Origin: Desulfovibrio sp. | Lineage (GTDB): Bacteria > Desulfobacterota > Desulfovibrionia > Desulfovibrionales > Desulfovibrionaceae | Direction of reading: 5' to 3' | DNA: 64,000 bases | NCBI GenBank assembly: GCA_024699605.1 | Contig: JAILPJ010000087.1 | Location: 1-64,000 of the forward strand | Part shown: positions 43,189-51,352 of the stretch, piece after piece | Layout of the letters: every line of letters starts with the position of its first letter | How positions within the stretch are numbered: position 1 is the stretch's first letter | Translations under genes and position numbers: made by a program | The notes under the pieces: model-generated | The model's input: only the letters and a program-made list of their open reading frames with translations | Database searches by the model: none | What the model was told of the DNA's origin: nothing

Positions 43189-44441
43189 TAGACTCTCACC
43201 TGTCCCTGGCCCATGACCACAAATTTTGTACTGGTCAGCTCTCTAACGCCCATAGGTCCAAAAGCATGCAGTTTTGAAGTGGAAATGCCAATCTCAGCAC
43301 CAAGTCCCAATTGTCCGCCGTCATTGAATCGGCTCGAAGCATTGACCGCAACCATGGAGGCGTCCACTTCCCGCAAAAAACGTGAAGCGCGAGCGAGATC
43401 ACGTGTACAGATGATTTCCGTATGTTGGGATCCATATTTGGCAATATGGGCAAGAGCCGCATCAAAATCATCAACGACACAGACCGCAAGAATCAGGTCG
43501 TGGAATTCAAAGCCAAGATCTTCCGGCTTCTGGGCCTTGGCACGTTCGCCAAGATACGGCAACGAACGCGGACAGGCCCGAAATTCTACCTTTGTGAGTT
43601 TATTGGCGAGCATCGGCAAAAACGCACTGGCGACCTTGGCATGCACAAGCAAACATTCCAGAGCATTACAGACTCCAGGTCGCTGCACTTTGCCATTATA
43701 GACGATCTCGAGAGCCTGGGTGAGATCGCAGTCAGCATCAATATAGGCGTGACAGACACCTTTGAAATGCTTGAGCACAGGCATGGTGGCAGCCTCAGTC
43801 ACCGCACGGACAAGACCTTCTCCGCCTCTTGGGATCATAACATCTATATACTGATCAAGACGGCAAAGTTCAGTTACGGCGGCATGATCGGTGACGGTCA
43901 CCAGCTGAACGGCATATTCAGGAAGTCCTGCCTGAAGGAGTGCTTCGCGCAAAAGAGAGGCCAAAACTTTATTGGATGCAAGGGCTTCACTGCCTCCCCG
44001 CAAAATCACGGCATTGCCAGCCTTCAGACAGAGAATAGCCGCATCCACGGTAACGTTAGGCCTGGACTCATAGACCATGGCCACCACTCCCAGGGGAATG
44101 CGCATGCGCCCGACGAGCAGCCCATTAGGTCTCTGCCATTGTTCGTCCATAGCTCCAATGGGATCAGAAAGACCGGCCACATGCTCACAGGCCTGGCTCA
44201 TATCCTCCAAGATAGCCTCTGTCAGCCGCAGACGATCAAGACGCGGAGCATCAAGACCTTGTTTGACAGCCTTTTGAAGATCCTCTTGGTTGGCGGCAAA
44301 TATTTCACTGGCACGCTTGCGCAAAAGATCCGCCAAGCCCATCAGCATGCTGCGTTTTGCTGCAGGTCCTGCCCTATTCATCAGAGCGGCCGCCTGCTTG
44401 GCCCGTATCCCCATTTCCTGCATAGCTACGGCAATACTCAT
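43188..44441 (-). CDS. proA: Gamma-glutamyl phosphate reductase
   Basis: The 417-residue second enzyme of proline synthesis, reducing gamma-glutamyl phosphate to the semialdehyde with NADPH. Typical segments: RIPLGVVAMVYESRPNVT, LRGGSEA, and the active-site region RPGVCNALECLLVH containing the catalytic Cys. ATG 44441 has GGAGG 6 nt upstream; the 32 codons before it in the ORF are not family-like. No proB lies nearby. Confidence 0.96.
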   Translation of the reverse strand: MSIAVAMQEMGIRAKQAAALMNRAGPAAKRSMLMGLADLLRKRASEIFAANQEDLQKAVKQGLDAPRLDRLRLTEAILEDMSQACEHVAGLSDPIGAMDEQWQRPNGLLVGRMRIPLGVVAMVYESRPNVTVDAAILCLKAGNAVILRGGSEALASNKVLASLLREALLQAGLPEYAVQLVTVTDHAAVTELCRLDQYIDVMIPRGGEGLVRAVTEAATMPVLKHFKGVCHAYIDADCDLTQALEIVYNGKVQRPGVCNALECLLVHAKVASAFLPMLANKLTKVEFRACPRSLPYLGERAKAQKPEDLGFEFHDLILAVCVVDDFDAALAHIAKYGSQHTEIICTRDLARASRFLREVDASMVAVNASSRFNDGGQLGLGAEIGISTSKLHAFGPMGVRELTSTKFVVMGQGQVRV

Positions 44442-44650
44442 TCCACGCCTCCAGTGGCGATTTTGACAACATTTATGAAAAAATCTATATTTATGTCTTA
44501 CGCTTTTTTTAGGCAGAGTGATGCCCACACCAAGCAATTATCTTGTTTGTTGTGTTAACAAAAAAACAAGACACAAAGACAAAGAAGGAGGCAGCCTTTC
44601 TGCCCGCTCAGGAAAGAAATGCTGATGCACAGATGCAAAAACAGGAAAAT

Positions 44651-45325
44651 ATGAACGAGACAGGTGGACTTTTTCAGGAACTCGGTACAGAGGTCAGTCA
44701 GGAAAGTGCACCGCTGCTTGATTTTATTACCAAAAACGCTGGCAAAATTGCCACGTGCGTGCTGATTCTTGTGCTCATTACAGGAATAAGCGCCCTTTGG
44801 CAATGGCAGAAGCAAAAGGGACAAGAAGCCTTCATCGCCGAAATGGCCTCTCAGGATCTCAAGCTTTCTGGCAGTGAAAAGGTCACGGCTTTTGCTGAGC
44901 TAGTTGCACGCGCACCAAGCGACATGAAGGCCATAGCTCAGCTCAGGCTTGCGGATATCGCCTCCGAAAACAAGGATCTGACACGGGCCAAAGACGCCTA
45001 TGCCCAGGCAGCTCAGGCCGACGCCGACGGAGTAACTGGCAGCATGGCTGCTCTCGCTCAGGCCTCTAGCCTCATGCGTCTTGAAAAGTATGACGAGGCC
45101 CTAACCCTTCTCCAGTCTCTCGAACAGCGTTTTTCCGGGGACACACCTTTTATCCTGCGTCAGCTCACAGCCGCTGCTGCGGAATTAAGCGGCAAGAAAG
45201 AACTGGCCGCGCAATTGCTCAAGGAAATGGCGAGTTCTTTGCCCGAAGAAGAGGCCGCCTTTCTCACGAAACGCGCAGAAGAACTTTCTCTGTCAACGGC
45301 AAACGATACATCAAAGGCACAATAA
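44651..45325 (+). CDS. YfgM-like membrane-anchored TPR protein
   Basis: A 224-residue protein (if started at ATG 44651, 5 nt after AGGA). One membrane segment (about 30-48, IATCVLILVLITGISALW) is preceded by a short cytosolic part, followed by a helical TPR domain (about 55-205). Architecture matches the YfgM/TPR_21 family, which in E. coli associates with the Sec translocon and periplasmic chaperones. Longer starts (44543, 44633) are possible but have poorer ribosome sites. It precedes iorA by 30 nt and is probably on the same transcript. Confidence 0.75.
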   Translation: MNETGGLFQELGTEVSQESAPLLDFITKNAGKIATCVLILVLITGISALWQWQKQKGQEAFIAEMASQDLKLSGSEKVTAFAELVARAPSDMKAIAQLRLADIASENKDLTRAKDAYAQAAQADADGVTGSMAALAQASSLMRLEKYDEALTLLQSLEQRFSGDTPFILRQLTAAAAELSGKKELAAQLLKEMASSLPEEEAAFLTKRAEELSLSTANDTSKAQ

Positions 45326-45355
45326 TCGCGCACCCTCTCAAACACGGAGGTCAGC

Positions 45356-47218
45356 ATGGGCAAACATCCTTTGCTCAGTGAAAAACGAGGAGAAAAGCAA
45401 CTTCTGCTTGGCAATGAAGCCATAGTACGAGGCGCGCTTGAAGCCGGGGTGAACATGATCACCTGTTATCCGGGCACTCCCAGTTCCGAAGTCGTGGACA
45501 CCTTTCGACGCATTGGTGGCGACGGCCGATATAAAATGGAATATTCAGTCAACGAAAAAGTGGCCATGGAAGTCGCCTGCGGTGCCGCTTTGGCCGGGGC
45601 CATGAGTCTTGTGACGATGAAGCATGTTGGACTCAATGTGGCCGCAGATCCTCTCTTCACAACGGCCTATACAGGTCTTCCCGGCGGTCTTGTGATCCTC
45701 TCGGCCGATGATCCTGGCTGTCACTCCAGTCAGAACGAGCAGGATAACCGTGGCTATGCACGCATGGCTCATCTTCCCTGTTTTGAACCGGCTTCAGCCG
45801 AAGAAGCCAGGGCCATGACCCGTGCAGCTTTTGCCCTTGCCAGAGATTTGCAACAGCCAGTTCTTTTGCGCACAACAACCCGTGTCAGCCATATGCGTGG
45901 AGCAGTGACCTTTCATACCCTCCCTCAGGCTGCACAGACCGTACCGTTCCAGCGTGAACCCATGCGCTATGTGCCTCTGCCGGCTGTAGCCCGCAAACGT
46001 CATGCCGCTCTAAATAATGCCATGCAGAGGGCTCAAGAGATCGCCGATCAGAGCCCCTTCAATATTGAAACAAGCCACGCTGAGACAAAACTCGGTATCA
46101 TCGCCAGTGGTGTCGCCCGTGACTATCTGGCTGACGCTCTGATCAGCGGTGGCTGGACCGATAAAGTTGATCTGCTGGAACTTGGCATGACTTGGCCGCT
46201 GCCGGAGAAAAAACTCAGTGCCTTTCTCAAAAACCACAGCCATGTGCTTGTGCTCGAAGAAGGGGCAGATTTTCTGGAACGCGATGTGCGTGCGCTCTGT
46301 CAACGCATTGGCGCCGATGTCAGCATTGAAGGCAAGGACGAAATTCTCACGGATATGGGTGAATACTCGCGTAGCCTTGTCATGCAGCGCCTAGCCAAAT
46401 GGTTTTCCTGTCCCTGTCCGCTGAATCCAGCTCCGACCCCCAGAACGGATCTGCCAGGCCGTCCGCCGAACCTCTGCCCTGGCTGCTCCCACAGATCTGT
46501 CTACTATGCCGCACGCCAGGTCTTCGGCGACGAGGCTATCTATTCAAGTGATATTGGCTGTTATACTCTGGGCGTTGTGCCCCCCATGCGTATGGCCGAC
46601 TTTCTCTTCTGCATGGGTTCCTCTATTTCCGGCGGTAGCGGCTTTTCCGAAGTTTCCGAAAAAACCGTTGTCAGCTTCATCGGTGACTCAACCTTCTTCC
46701 ATTCCGGCATGACAGGCCTAGCCAATGCCGTGTTTAATCAGCACAAACTGCTCCTCGTAATCCTCGACAATGGCACAACAGCCATGACCGGACATCAACC
46801 CAATCCTGGCATGCTTCAGGAAGCTCTGGGTGAAGGCTGTAGCCATCTGGATATTGAACAGATTGTGCGCGCCTTTGGTGTAAGCCAATGTAAGAAGGTT
46901 TCCTCCTATAATCTCCGTGGCCTGATCAAAGCCATGACTGAATTCAAGGATCTTCCTGGCATCCGTGTACTTATTGCTCAGGAACCTTGTGTGCTCTATG
47001 CGCGTAGGACCCTTGGCAAAAGGCAACCCAACGTAGCGCAAGTCGTTGAGCAAAATGATGACACCAGACGTTGTCTCAAGGAACTTGCCTGCCCAGCCTT
47101 CTATATGAAGGGTGAAGACGTGGCCGTGGATCAGAATCTCTGCTCTGGCTGCATGGTCTGCCTACAGGTCGCACCCAAGAGCTTCAAAGCTGTCAAACGC
47201 GAAGGGGGTCGTCCATGA
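45356..47218 (+). CDS. iorA: Indolepyruvate ferredoxin oxidoreductase, alpha subunit
   Basis: The 620-residue large subunit, which oxidises aryl pyruvates (from aromatic amino acids) to acyl-CoA with reduction of ferredoxin, using thiamine diphosphate. Seen: the N-terminal pyrimidine-binding part (GNEAIVRGALEAGV, CYPGTPSSEV), the linker with LCPGCSHRSVYYA, the TPP/Mg motif SFIGDSTFFHSG with LVILDNGTTAMTGHQPNP, and a short C-terminal ferredoxin part with ACPAF and LCSGCMVCLQVAP. Only four Cys remain there: the last expected Cys of the second motif is Ala and the first motif is reduced, so one [4Fe-4S] cluster seems to be kept. Overlaps iorB by ATGA. Confidence 0.95.
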   Translation: MGKHPLLSEKRGEKQLLLGNEAIVRGALEAGVNMITCYPGTPSSEVVDTFRRIGGDGRYKMEYSVNEKVAMEVACGAALAGAMSLVTMKHVGLNVAADPLFTTAYTGLPGGLVILSADDPGCHSSQNEQDNRGYARMAHLPCFEPASAEEARAMTRAAFALARDLQQPVLLRTTTRVSHMRGAVTFHTLPQAAQTVPFQREPMRYVPLPAVARKRHAALNNAMQRAQEIADQSPFNIETSHAETKLGIIASGVARDYLADALISGGWTDKVDLLELGMTWPLPEKKLSAFLKNHSHVLVLEEGADFLERDVRALCQRIGADVSIEGKDEILTDMGEYSRSLVMQRLAKWFSCPCPLNPAPTPRTDLPGRPPNLCPGCSHRSVYYAARQVFGDEAIYSSDIGCYTLGVVPPMRMADFLFCMGSSISGGSGFSEVSEKTVVSFIGDSTFFHSGMTGLANAVFNQHKLLLVILDNGTTAMTGHQPNPGMLQEALGEGCSHLDIEQIVRAFGVSQCKKVSSYNLRGLIKAMTEFKDLPGIRVLIAQEPCVLYARRTLGKRQPNVAQVVEQNDDTRRCLKELACPAFYMKGEDVAVDQNLCSGCMVCLQVAPKSFKAVKREGGRP

Positions 47219-47823
47219 GCCAGGACAAACGACTGCGCATCTTTTTCACCGGTGTGGGAGGACAGGGTACTCTCACAGCAACCAATCTGCTCGCGCGCAC
47301 TGCTCTGATGAATAATCTGGAAGTAGTGGCCGGCGAGGTTCATGGCATGGCCCAACGCGGCGGCGTCGTCGAAAGCGTTCTTTTGCTCGGCGGCTGGCGT
47401 TCTCCCAAACTGGATCACGGCGAAGCCGATCTGATTTTGGGCTTTGAGCCGTTGGAAACGCTGCGTGCTCTGCCCTATCTGCGTCATGGCGGAAGCGTTT
47501 TTTCAAGTTCGGATCCTCTGCCGCCGCTTAGTGTCTCGCTAGGTGTCTCAAGCTATCCTGACCTTGAGACGATCCAAAGCGATATACAGAAAGTGGCAAG
47601 TCAATGTACCTTTCTGCCCTGCCGTGAGCTAGGCACCAAGGCCGGTTCCGTTCAAAGCGGCAATACCGTTTTGTTGGCGGCAGCCTGCGCCAGCGGTGTT
47701 TTGCCGATCACTCTGGAAATGCTCAGCCAGGGTATCAAGACCTTCCTGCCGGAAAAGCATCAAGCCAGTAATCTTGAAGCGCTCAAACTCGCAGAAGCCT
47801 ATCTCAAATCAGCGGCACAATAG
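47215..47823 (+). CDS. iorB: Indolepyruvate ferredoxin oxidoreductase, beta subunit
   Basis: The 202-residue gamma-type domain subunit of IorAB. It begins with FTGVGGQGTLTATNLLARTA and has GEVHGMAQRGGVVESVLLLG, the conserved core of 2-oxoacid oxidoreductase gamma domains, and PCRELGTKAGSVQSGNTVLL. The start codon overlaps the iorA stop (ATGA). A strong terminator follows 18 nt after the stop. Confidence 0.95.
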   Translation: MSQDKRLRIFFTGVGGQGTLTATNLLARTALMNNLEVVAGEVHGMAQRGGVVESVLLLGGWRSPKLDHGEADLILGFEPLETLRALPYLRHGGSVFSSSDPLPPLSVSLGVSSYPDLETIQSDIQKVASQCTFLPCRELGTKAGSVQSGNTVLLAAACASGVLPITLEMLSQGIKTFLPEKHQASNLEALKLAEAYLKSAAQ

Positions 47824-47841
47824 CCACTACACAATAGAGGA

Positions 47842-47875
47842 AAGGCCCGCACTTGCAAAAACAAGTGCGGGCCTT
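47842..47875 (+). terminator. Terminator-like hairpin after iorB
   Basis: A perfect 14-bp GC-rich stem (47842-47855 with 47862-47875) and 6-nt loop, 18 nt after iorB. The T run behind it is short (ccctcttctt), so termination may be partial or the stem may protect the 3' end. The following 47876-48031 shows no gene. Confidence 0.7.
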
Positions 47876-48031
47876 CCCTCTTCTTGGACGTGCAAACGCC
47901 AATGCCCGATTTCTCGTATGCCCAGGCAAGGGCAACGAGTTCCAGAAAAAGCGTTACAGCACAAGAATTTGTTTTTCTAACTCACGTCTAGCGCAATGTA
48001 CACAAAAAATTTCTGCTGAAAAAACGCAAAA

Positions 48032-48598
48032 TCAAAATGGCAGGCCGACCAGTCGCAGCGTATCGGGCTGAACGTACAAAAGAATATTTTGCGAAATCTG
48101 CTCTTTGTCGGTAACAATGTGATTTTTTGCAAGATGCTGTATGGAATCGGCCTCATGACTGGAATCATAGAGATCGAGGCTATTGCTATCAATCCTGGCG
48201 ATAGTTGTCCAATGACGGACACTAGGTTGCGCCGAGGGGTTCAAATAGCGTTTGAAGCGAAAAATAGCCGTCCGATTGGCCTGTCCATTCACCCAATGCT
48301 CACAGCAATCCCAGAAACGCTCACGGGAAACCGTCTCCTCGGGCTGAAAAGGTCGCTGAATACGCAAGGGCATTCTGCTGGCCGCATACTGGAGCATCTC
48401 GTCTACAAGATCAATATAATCGGTCGTCTGCTCCAGCACAGCACGAAAACGCTCTGGCTGCCCCACCAAGACCATGAGCATATCGTTAAATAACTCGCGT
48501 GCTTTTAGTGTTCTGATGCTGTGCGTGAGTCGTAAGGCATTGAGGACAGCATAGAGCGCACAAAATGTATCAATTTTACCCTGATAAAACGGTTTCAT
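48032..48598 (-). CDS. Papain-like (C39-like) cysteine-protease-fold protein
   Basis: 188 residues if started at ATG 48598. The pattern FYQGKIDTFCALYAVLNAL (Gln 6, Cys 13), RHWTTIARID (His 129) and LDLYDSS (Asp 145) has the order Gln-Cys-His-Asp and spacing of papain/C39-type thiol peptidases, including the Gln that forms the oxyanion hole. I infer a cysteine peptidase or amidase fold; the substrate is unknown. No signal peptide. No good ribosome site precedes the chosen ATG, and upstream in-frame codons to 48706 give no better start. Stands alone between iorB and panB. Confidence 0.6.
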   Translation of the reverse strand: MKPFYQGKIDTFCALYAVLNALRLTHSIRTLKARELFNDMLMVLVGQPERFRAVLEQTTDYIDLVDEMLQYAASRMPLRIQRPFQPEETVSRERFWDCCEHWVNGQANRTAIFRFKRYLNPSAQPSVRHWTTIARIDSNSLDLYDSSHEADSIQHLAKNHIVTDKEQISQNILLYVQPDTLRLVGLPF

Positions 48599-48759
48599 AA
48601 TCTTTTTAATAATAAGGGGAAAGCCGAAGAGGCGCTTTCTCAAACGCGCTGAAATCTCTGTCACGATACTCTTCGACCAAAAAGCTTCACGATACTCAGA
48701 CCACACAGACAGCCGTTTTTTTCAACTCTACATCATGAGCGCACAAGTACAAAAGCTGA

Positions 48760-49587
48760 CTATTTGATGCGGGCTGCGATTTCTTCTTCCTGCTCAACCT
48801 GGTAGCAATATTCACTACTGGGAAATTCGCCGCTTTTTACAGCAGCATCGAAGTTCCTCAGGGCCTCCTGGAAGGTTGGAGCAAGTTCGGCAAAACAACG
48901 AGCAAATTTCGGTTTGCGGGCACTGATGCCCATCATGTCGTGCCAAACCAGAACCTGCCCATCACAGCCGGCACCAGCTCCAATGCCTATAGTCGGCACA
49001 GCCAGTTCACTGCTTATACGACGAGCCAGAGCTTGCGGAATGCCTTCAAGAACAATGGAAAAAACGCCGGCATCCTGAATAGCTCTGGCGTCATCCAAAA
49101 GCTTTTGAGCCGCAGCGATACTTTTGCCCTGAACCTTGAAGCCTCCAAAAGCGTGTATGGATTGTGGCGTCAAGCCAAGATGCCCCATCACAGGAATGGA
49201 AGCTCGGGTCAAACTTCGGATTTCTTGGCAGAATTCCACTCCGCCTTCTAGTTTGACGGCCTCACAACCGCCTTCGGCCAGAAGACGACCTGCATTTCGC
49301 ACACTATCCTCAACACTAATATGGTATGACAAAAACGGCAGATCACAGACCAGTAAGGGATCTCGGCAGGCTCTGGCCACGGCTTTGCAGTGATGCAGCA
49401 TATCTTCGAGAGTCACAGCCAAGGTATTTTCATAGCCGAGCATAACCATGCCCAGTGAATCCCCAACAAGAATGGCATTAACAGGACTTTCCTGAACCAT
49501 TCTGGCCGTACTGTAGTCATAGGCCGTGACCATGGACAGTTTTTCTTTTCCCTTGGCCGCCATAAAGCTTGTTACGGTATTTTTCAT
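48760..49587 (-). CDS. panB: 3-methyl-2-oxobutanoate hydroxymethyltransferase
   Basis: A 275-residue enzyme making ketopantoate, the first step of pantothenate synthesis. Seen: MVTAYDYSTARMV, ILVGDSLGMVMLGYENTLAVTLEDMLHH, VKLEGG, VMGHLGLTPQS, IVLEGIP and TIGIGAGAGCDGQVLVWHDM. Starts at ATG 49587; longer versions run into the agmatinase gene and are not family-like. panC and panD are not nearby. Confidence 0.97.
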   Translation of the reverse strand: MKNTVTSFMAAKGKEKLSMVTAYDYSTARMVQESPVNAILVGDSLGMVMLGYENTLAVTLEDMLHHCKAVARACRDPLLVCDLPFLSYHISVEDSVRNAGRLLAEGGCEAVKLEGGVEFCQEIRSLTRASIPVMGHLGLTPQSIHAFGGFKVQGKSIAAAQKLLDDARAIQDAGVFSIVLEGIPQALARRISSELAVPTIGIGAGAGCDGQVLVWHDMMGISARKPKFARCFAELAPTFQEALRNFDAAVKSGEFPSSEYCYQVEQEEEIAARIK

Positions 49588-49613
49588 GTTTATTGGGCAG
49601 CAATCTGTTGCGC

Positions 49614-50525
49614 TCAGATCATGCCCCCTCCTGGGTTCGTATTTTTCTCTTGGCAATTGTCAGAGGCAAGAGCCATAAGCAGATGTGCCAGTTTCGCTGC
49701 AGTAAAATCAGCACTGCGTAGACCTGCCTGAGGAGCCAGTTCCACCACATCACACCCAACAAGGTGTCGCTCATGAGCAAGACGCGTCAGTAAACGGCGA
49801 GCATCATGCCAGAAAAGACCGCCGGGTGAAGGCGTGCCCGTTGCAGGCATCAAGGAAGCATCAAGACCGTCAACATCGAATGATACATAGATATTTTGGG
49901 GAAAGTCAGAAGGAACAATGGGATCAGGCAGACCATGATCGGCAAGTTCATCAGCGTCGTAGGCACAGACATGAAAAATTCTGCGCGTCTCAGCTTCTTC
50001 AGGACTAAATTCTCGAACACCGAACTGTACAAGCCGATAATGCAAATCAGCCACAGCACGATACATCACACTAGCATGAGAATAGGGATTATCCTCATAG
50101 CTTTCCCGTAAATCGGCGTGCGCATCAATCTGAACAATACCGGGTAGTTCGCCACGCCCAAAGGCCGAAAACGCGCGCAGGGCTCCAAGACTTACGGTAT
50201 GCTCTCCTCCCAACAAAAGAGGAAAGGCTCGATTCTTCAAGGCCCAAGCAACCTTGGCCTCGATTTCTTCAAGAATCGTCTCAATGTCACGAGAACAGTC
50301 TATGGGCAAATCTGTGTAAAATCCCTTTTTGCCGGCATACCGGCCAGCCTCCCAGGCCTCCAGCTGTTGAGAGGCCTTAAGAATAGCACTGGGGCCGTGT
50401 GCTGTACCCGAACCATAGGAAACGCTTTTTTCAAGAGGCACTGGCAAAATATAAAAAAAGGCCTCCTGCAAGGACTGAGGTGAATATTCTGAGCCCAAAA
50501 AAGAGGGATAATCATGCTCTTGCAT
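49614..50525 (-). CDS. speB: Agmatinase / ureohydrolase family enzyme
   Basis: A 303-residue binuclear manganese ureohydrolase. Metal ligands are in GGEHTVS (about 113-119), DAHADLR (about 138-144) and SFDVDGLD (about 219-226). The sequence is closer to agmatinase than arginase in the N-terminal ILPVPLEKSVSYGSGTAHGP segment, so putrescine synthesis from agmatine is the likely role, though some relatives hydrolyse other guanidines. Start at ATG 50525 has a weak ribosome site. It lies between a hypothetical gene (37 nt upstream) and panB (26 nt downstream) and is co-directional with both. Confidence 0.88.
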   Translation of the reverse strand: MQEHDYPSFLGSEYSPQSLQEAFFYILPVPLEKSVSYGSGTAHGPSAILKASQQLEAWEAGRYAGKKGFYTDLPIDCSRDIETILEEIEAKVAWALKNRAFPLLLGGEHTVSLGALRAFSAFGRGELPGIVQIDAHADLRESYEDNPYSHASVMYRAVADLHYRLVQFGVREFSPEEAETRRIFHVCAYDADELADHGLPDPIVPSDFPQNIYVSFDVDGLDASLMPATGTPSPGGLFWHDARRLLTRLAHERHLVGCDVVELAPQAGLRSADFTAAKLAHLLMALASDNCQEKNTNPGGGMI

Positions 50526-50562
50526 ATTTGAAGCACCGACAGATCTTCGCAACCAGCACTCT

Positions 50563-51087
50563 TTAAGCCTGGCCGGCAGGTTGCTTCTGCAACGACAATA
50601 GAATTTTTTCCTGAAGCTCTTTTCCGGGTTGGGAATCTTTCCATTGGGCAAAAAGCGAGCGCCATGTGGCAAAATCCACAAAACCCTTTTCCAACTGATC
50701 TCCGTGCAATTGAATCCAAGTGTTAAAAAGTTGCAGCTGCGCCTGAAACGCCATGCTGTCCATCACTGAACCCGCTGTATCTCGGGGAATAATTGTTCCA
50801 TCAATATTTTCTACGACATATGTGCAAATTACTTTCTGTGACAATTCAAAAGTAATTTCTTTATTATTCATAAGTTGCGCCATTGGCCAAAGATCTTTAT
50901 AATCTTTTTCAATATTTTTCATTGCTTTTTCAGGAATTAATACAAATAAATGTTCTTCGTTATCTTGATTTTCGTTTTTTTCTTCCTGCATTGGCGTAAT
51001 AAAATAAAATCTCAACCAATTCTCAAACATTACAGCTTCAATAATACGGTCTACTGAATATATAAATTTTTCCTGTTCTGTAGCCAT
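50563..51087 (-). CDS. Hypothetical helical protein
   Basis: 174 residues, unrecognised. The protein is predicted mostly helical, with a charged N-terminal half (Glu/Asn/Lys-rich stretch about 38-50) and a C-terminal part containing WIQLHGDQLEKGFVDFATW and a Gln/Ser/Leu-rich end. No signal or membrane segment. ATG 51087 follows GGAG at 6 nt, which fixes the start. The N-terminal half is richer in A+T than the C-terminal half and the neighbours. Its closeness to the agmatinase gene (37 nt) suggests a shared transcript. Confidence 0.65.
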   Translation of the reverse strand: MATEQEKFIYSVDRIIEAVMFENWLRFYFITPMQEEKNENQDNEEHLFVLIPEKAMKNIEKDYKDLWPMAQLMNNKEITFELSQKVICTYVVENIDGTIIPRDTAGSVMDSMAFQAQLQLFNTWIQLHGDQLEKGFVDFATWRSLFAQWKDSQPGKELQEKILLSLQKQPAGQA

Positions 51088-51352
51088 TTTAAGCTCCAAA
51101 AAATAAGAATAAGTGTTTTTAATTTTAACAAATAATGTATAATAAATTAAAACAATTGAGAAAGTATAAAACAAAGAATTTTTGTCAACAGGCAGTATTT
51201 TTGGGCATTAGCAAACAAGCCAAAGGCTCTGAAAAGGTCAAGTTTGTCTACACAGTATGAAATAATTTTGAGTTAAAGGCAAGTTATCTTGATCAAAGAA
51301 AAGGCAATTGCTCGACTAGCACATTTTCAATTCCTGTGTTAAAAGATTCACC

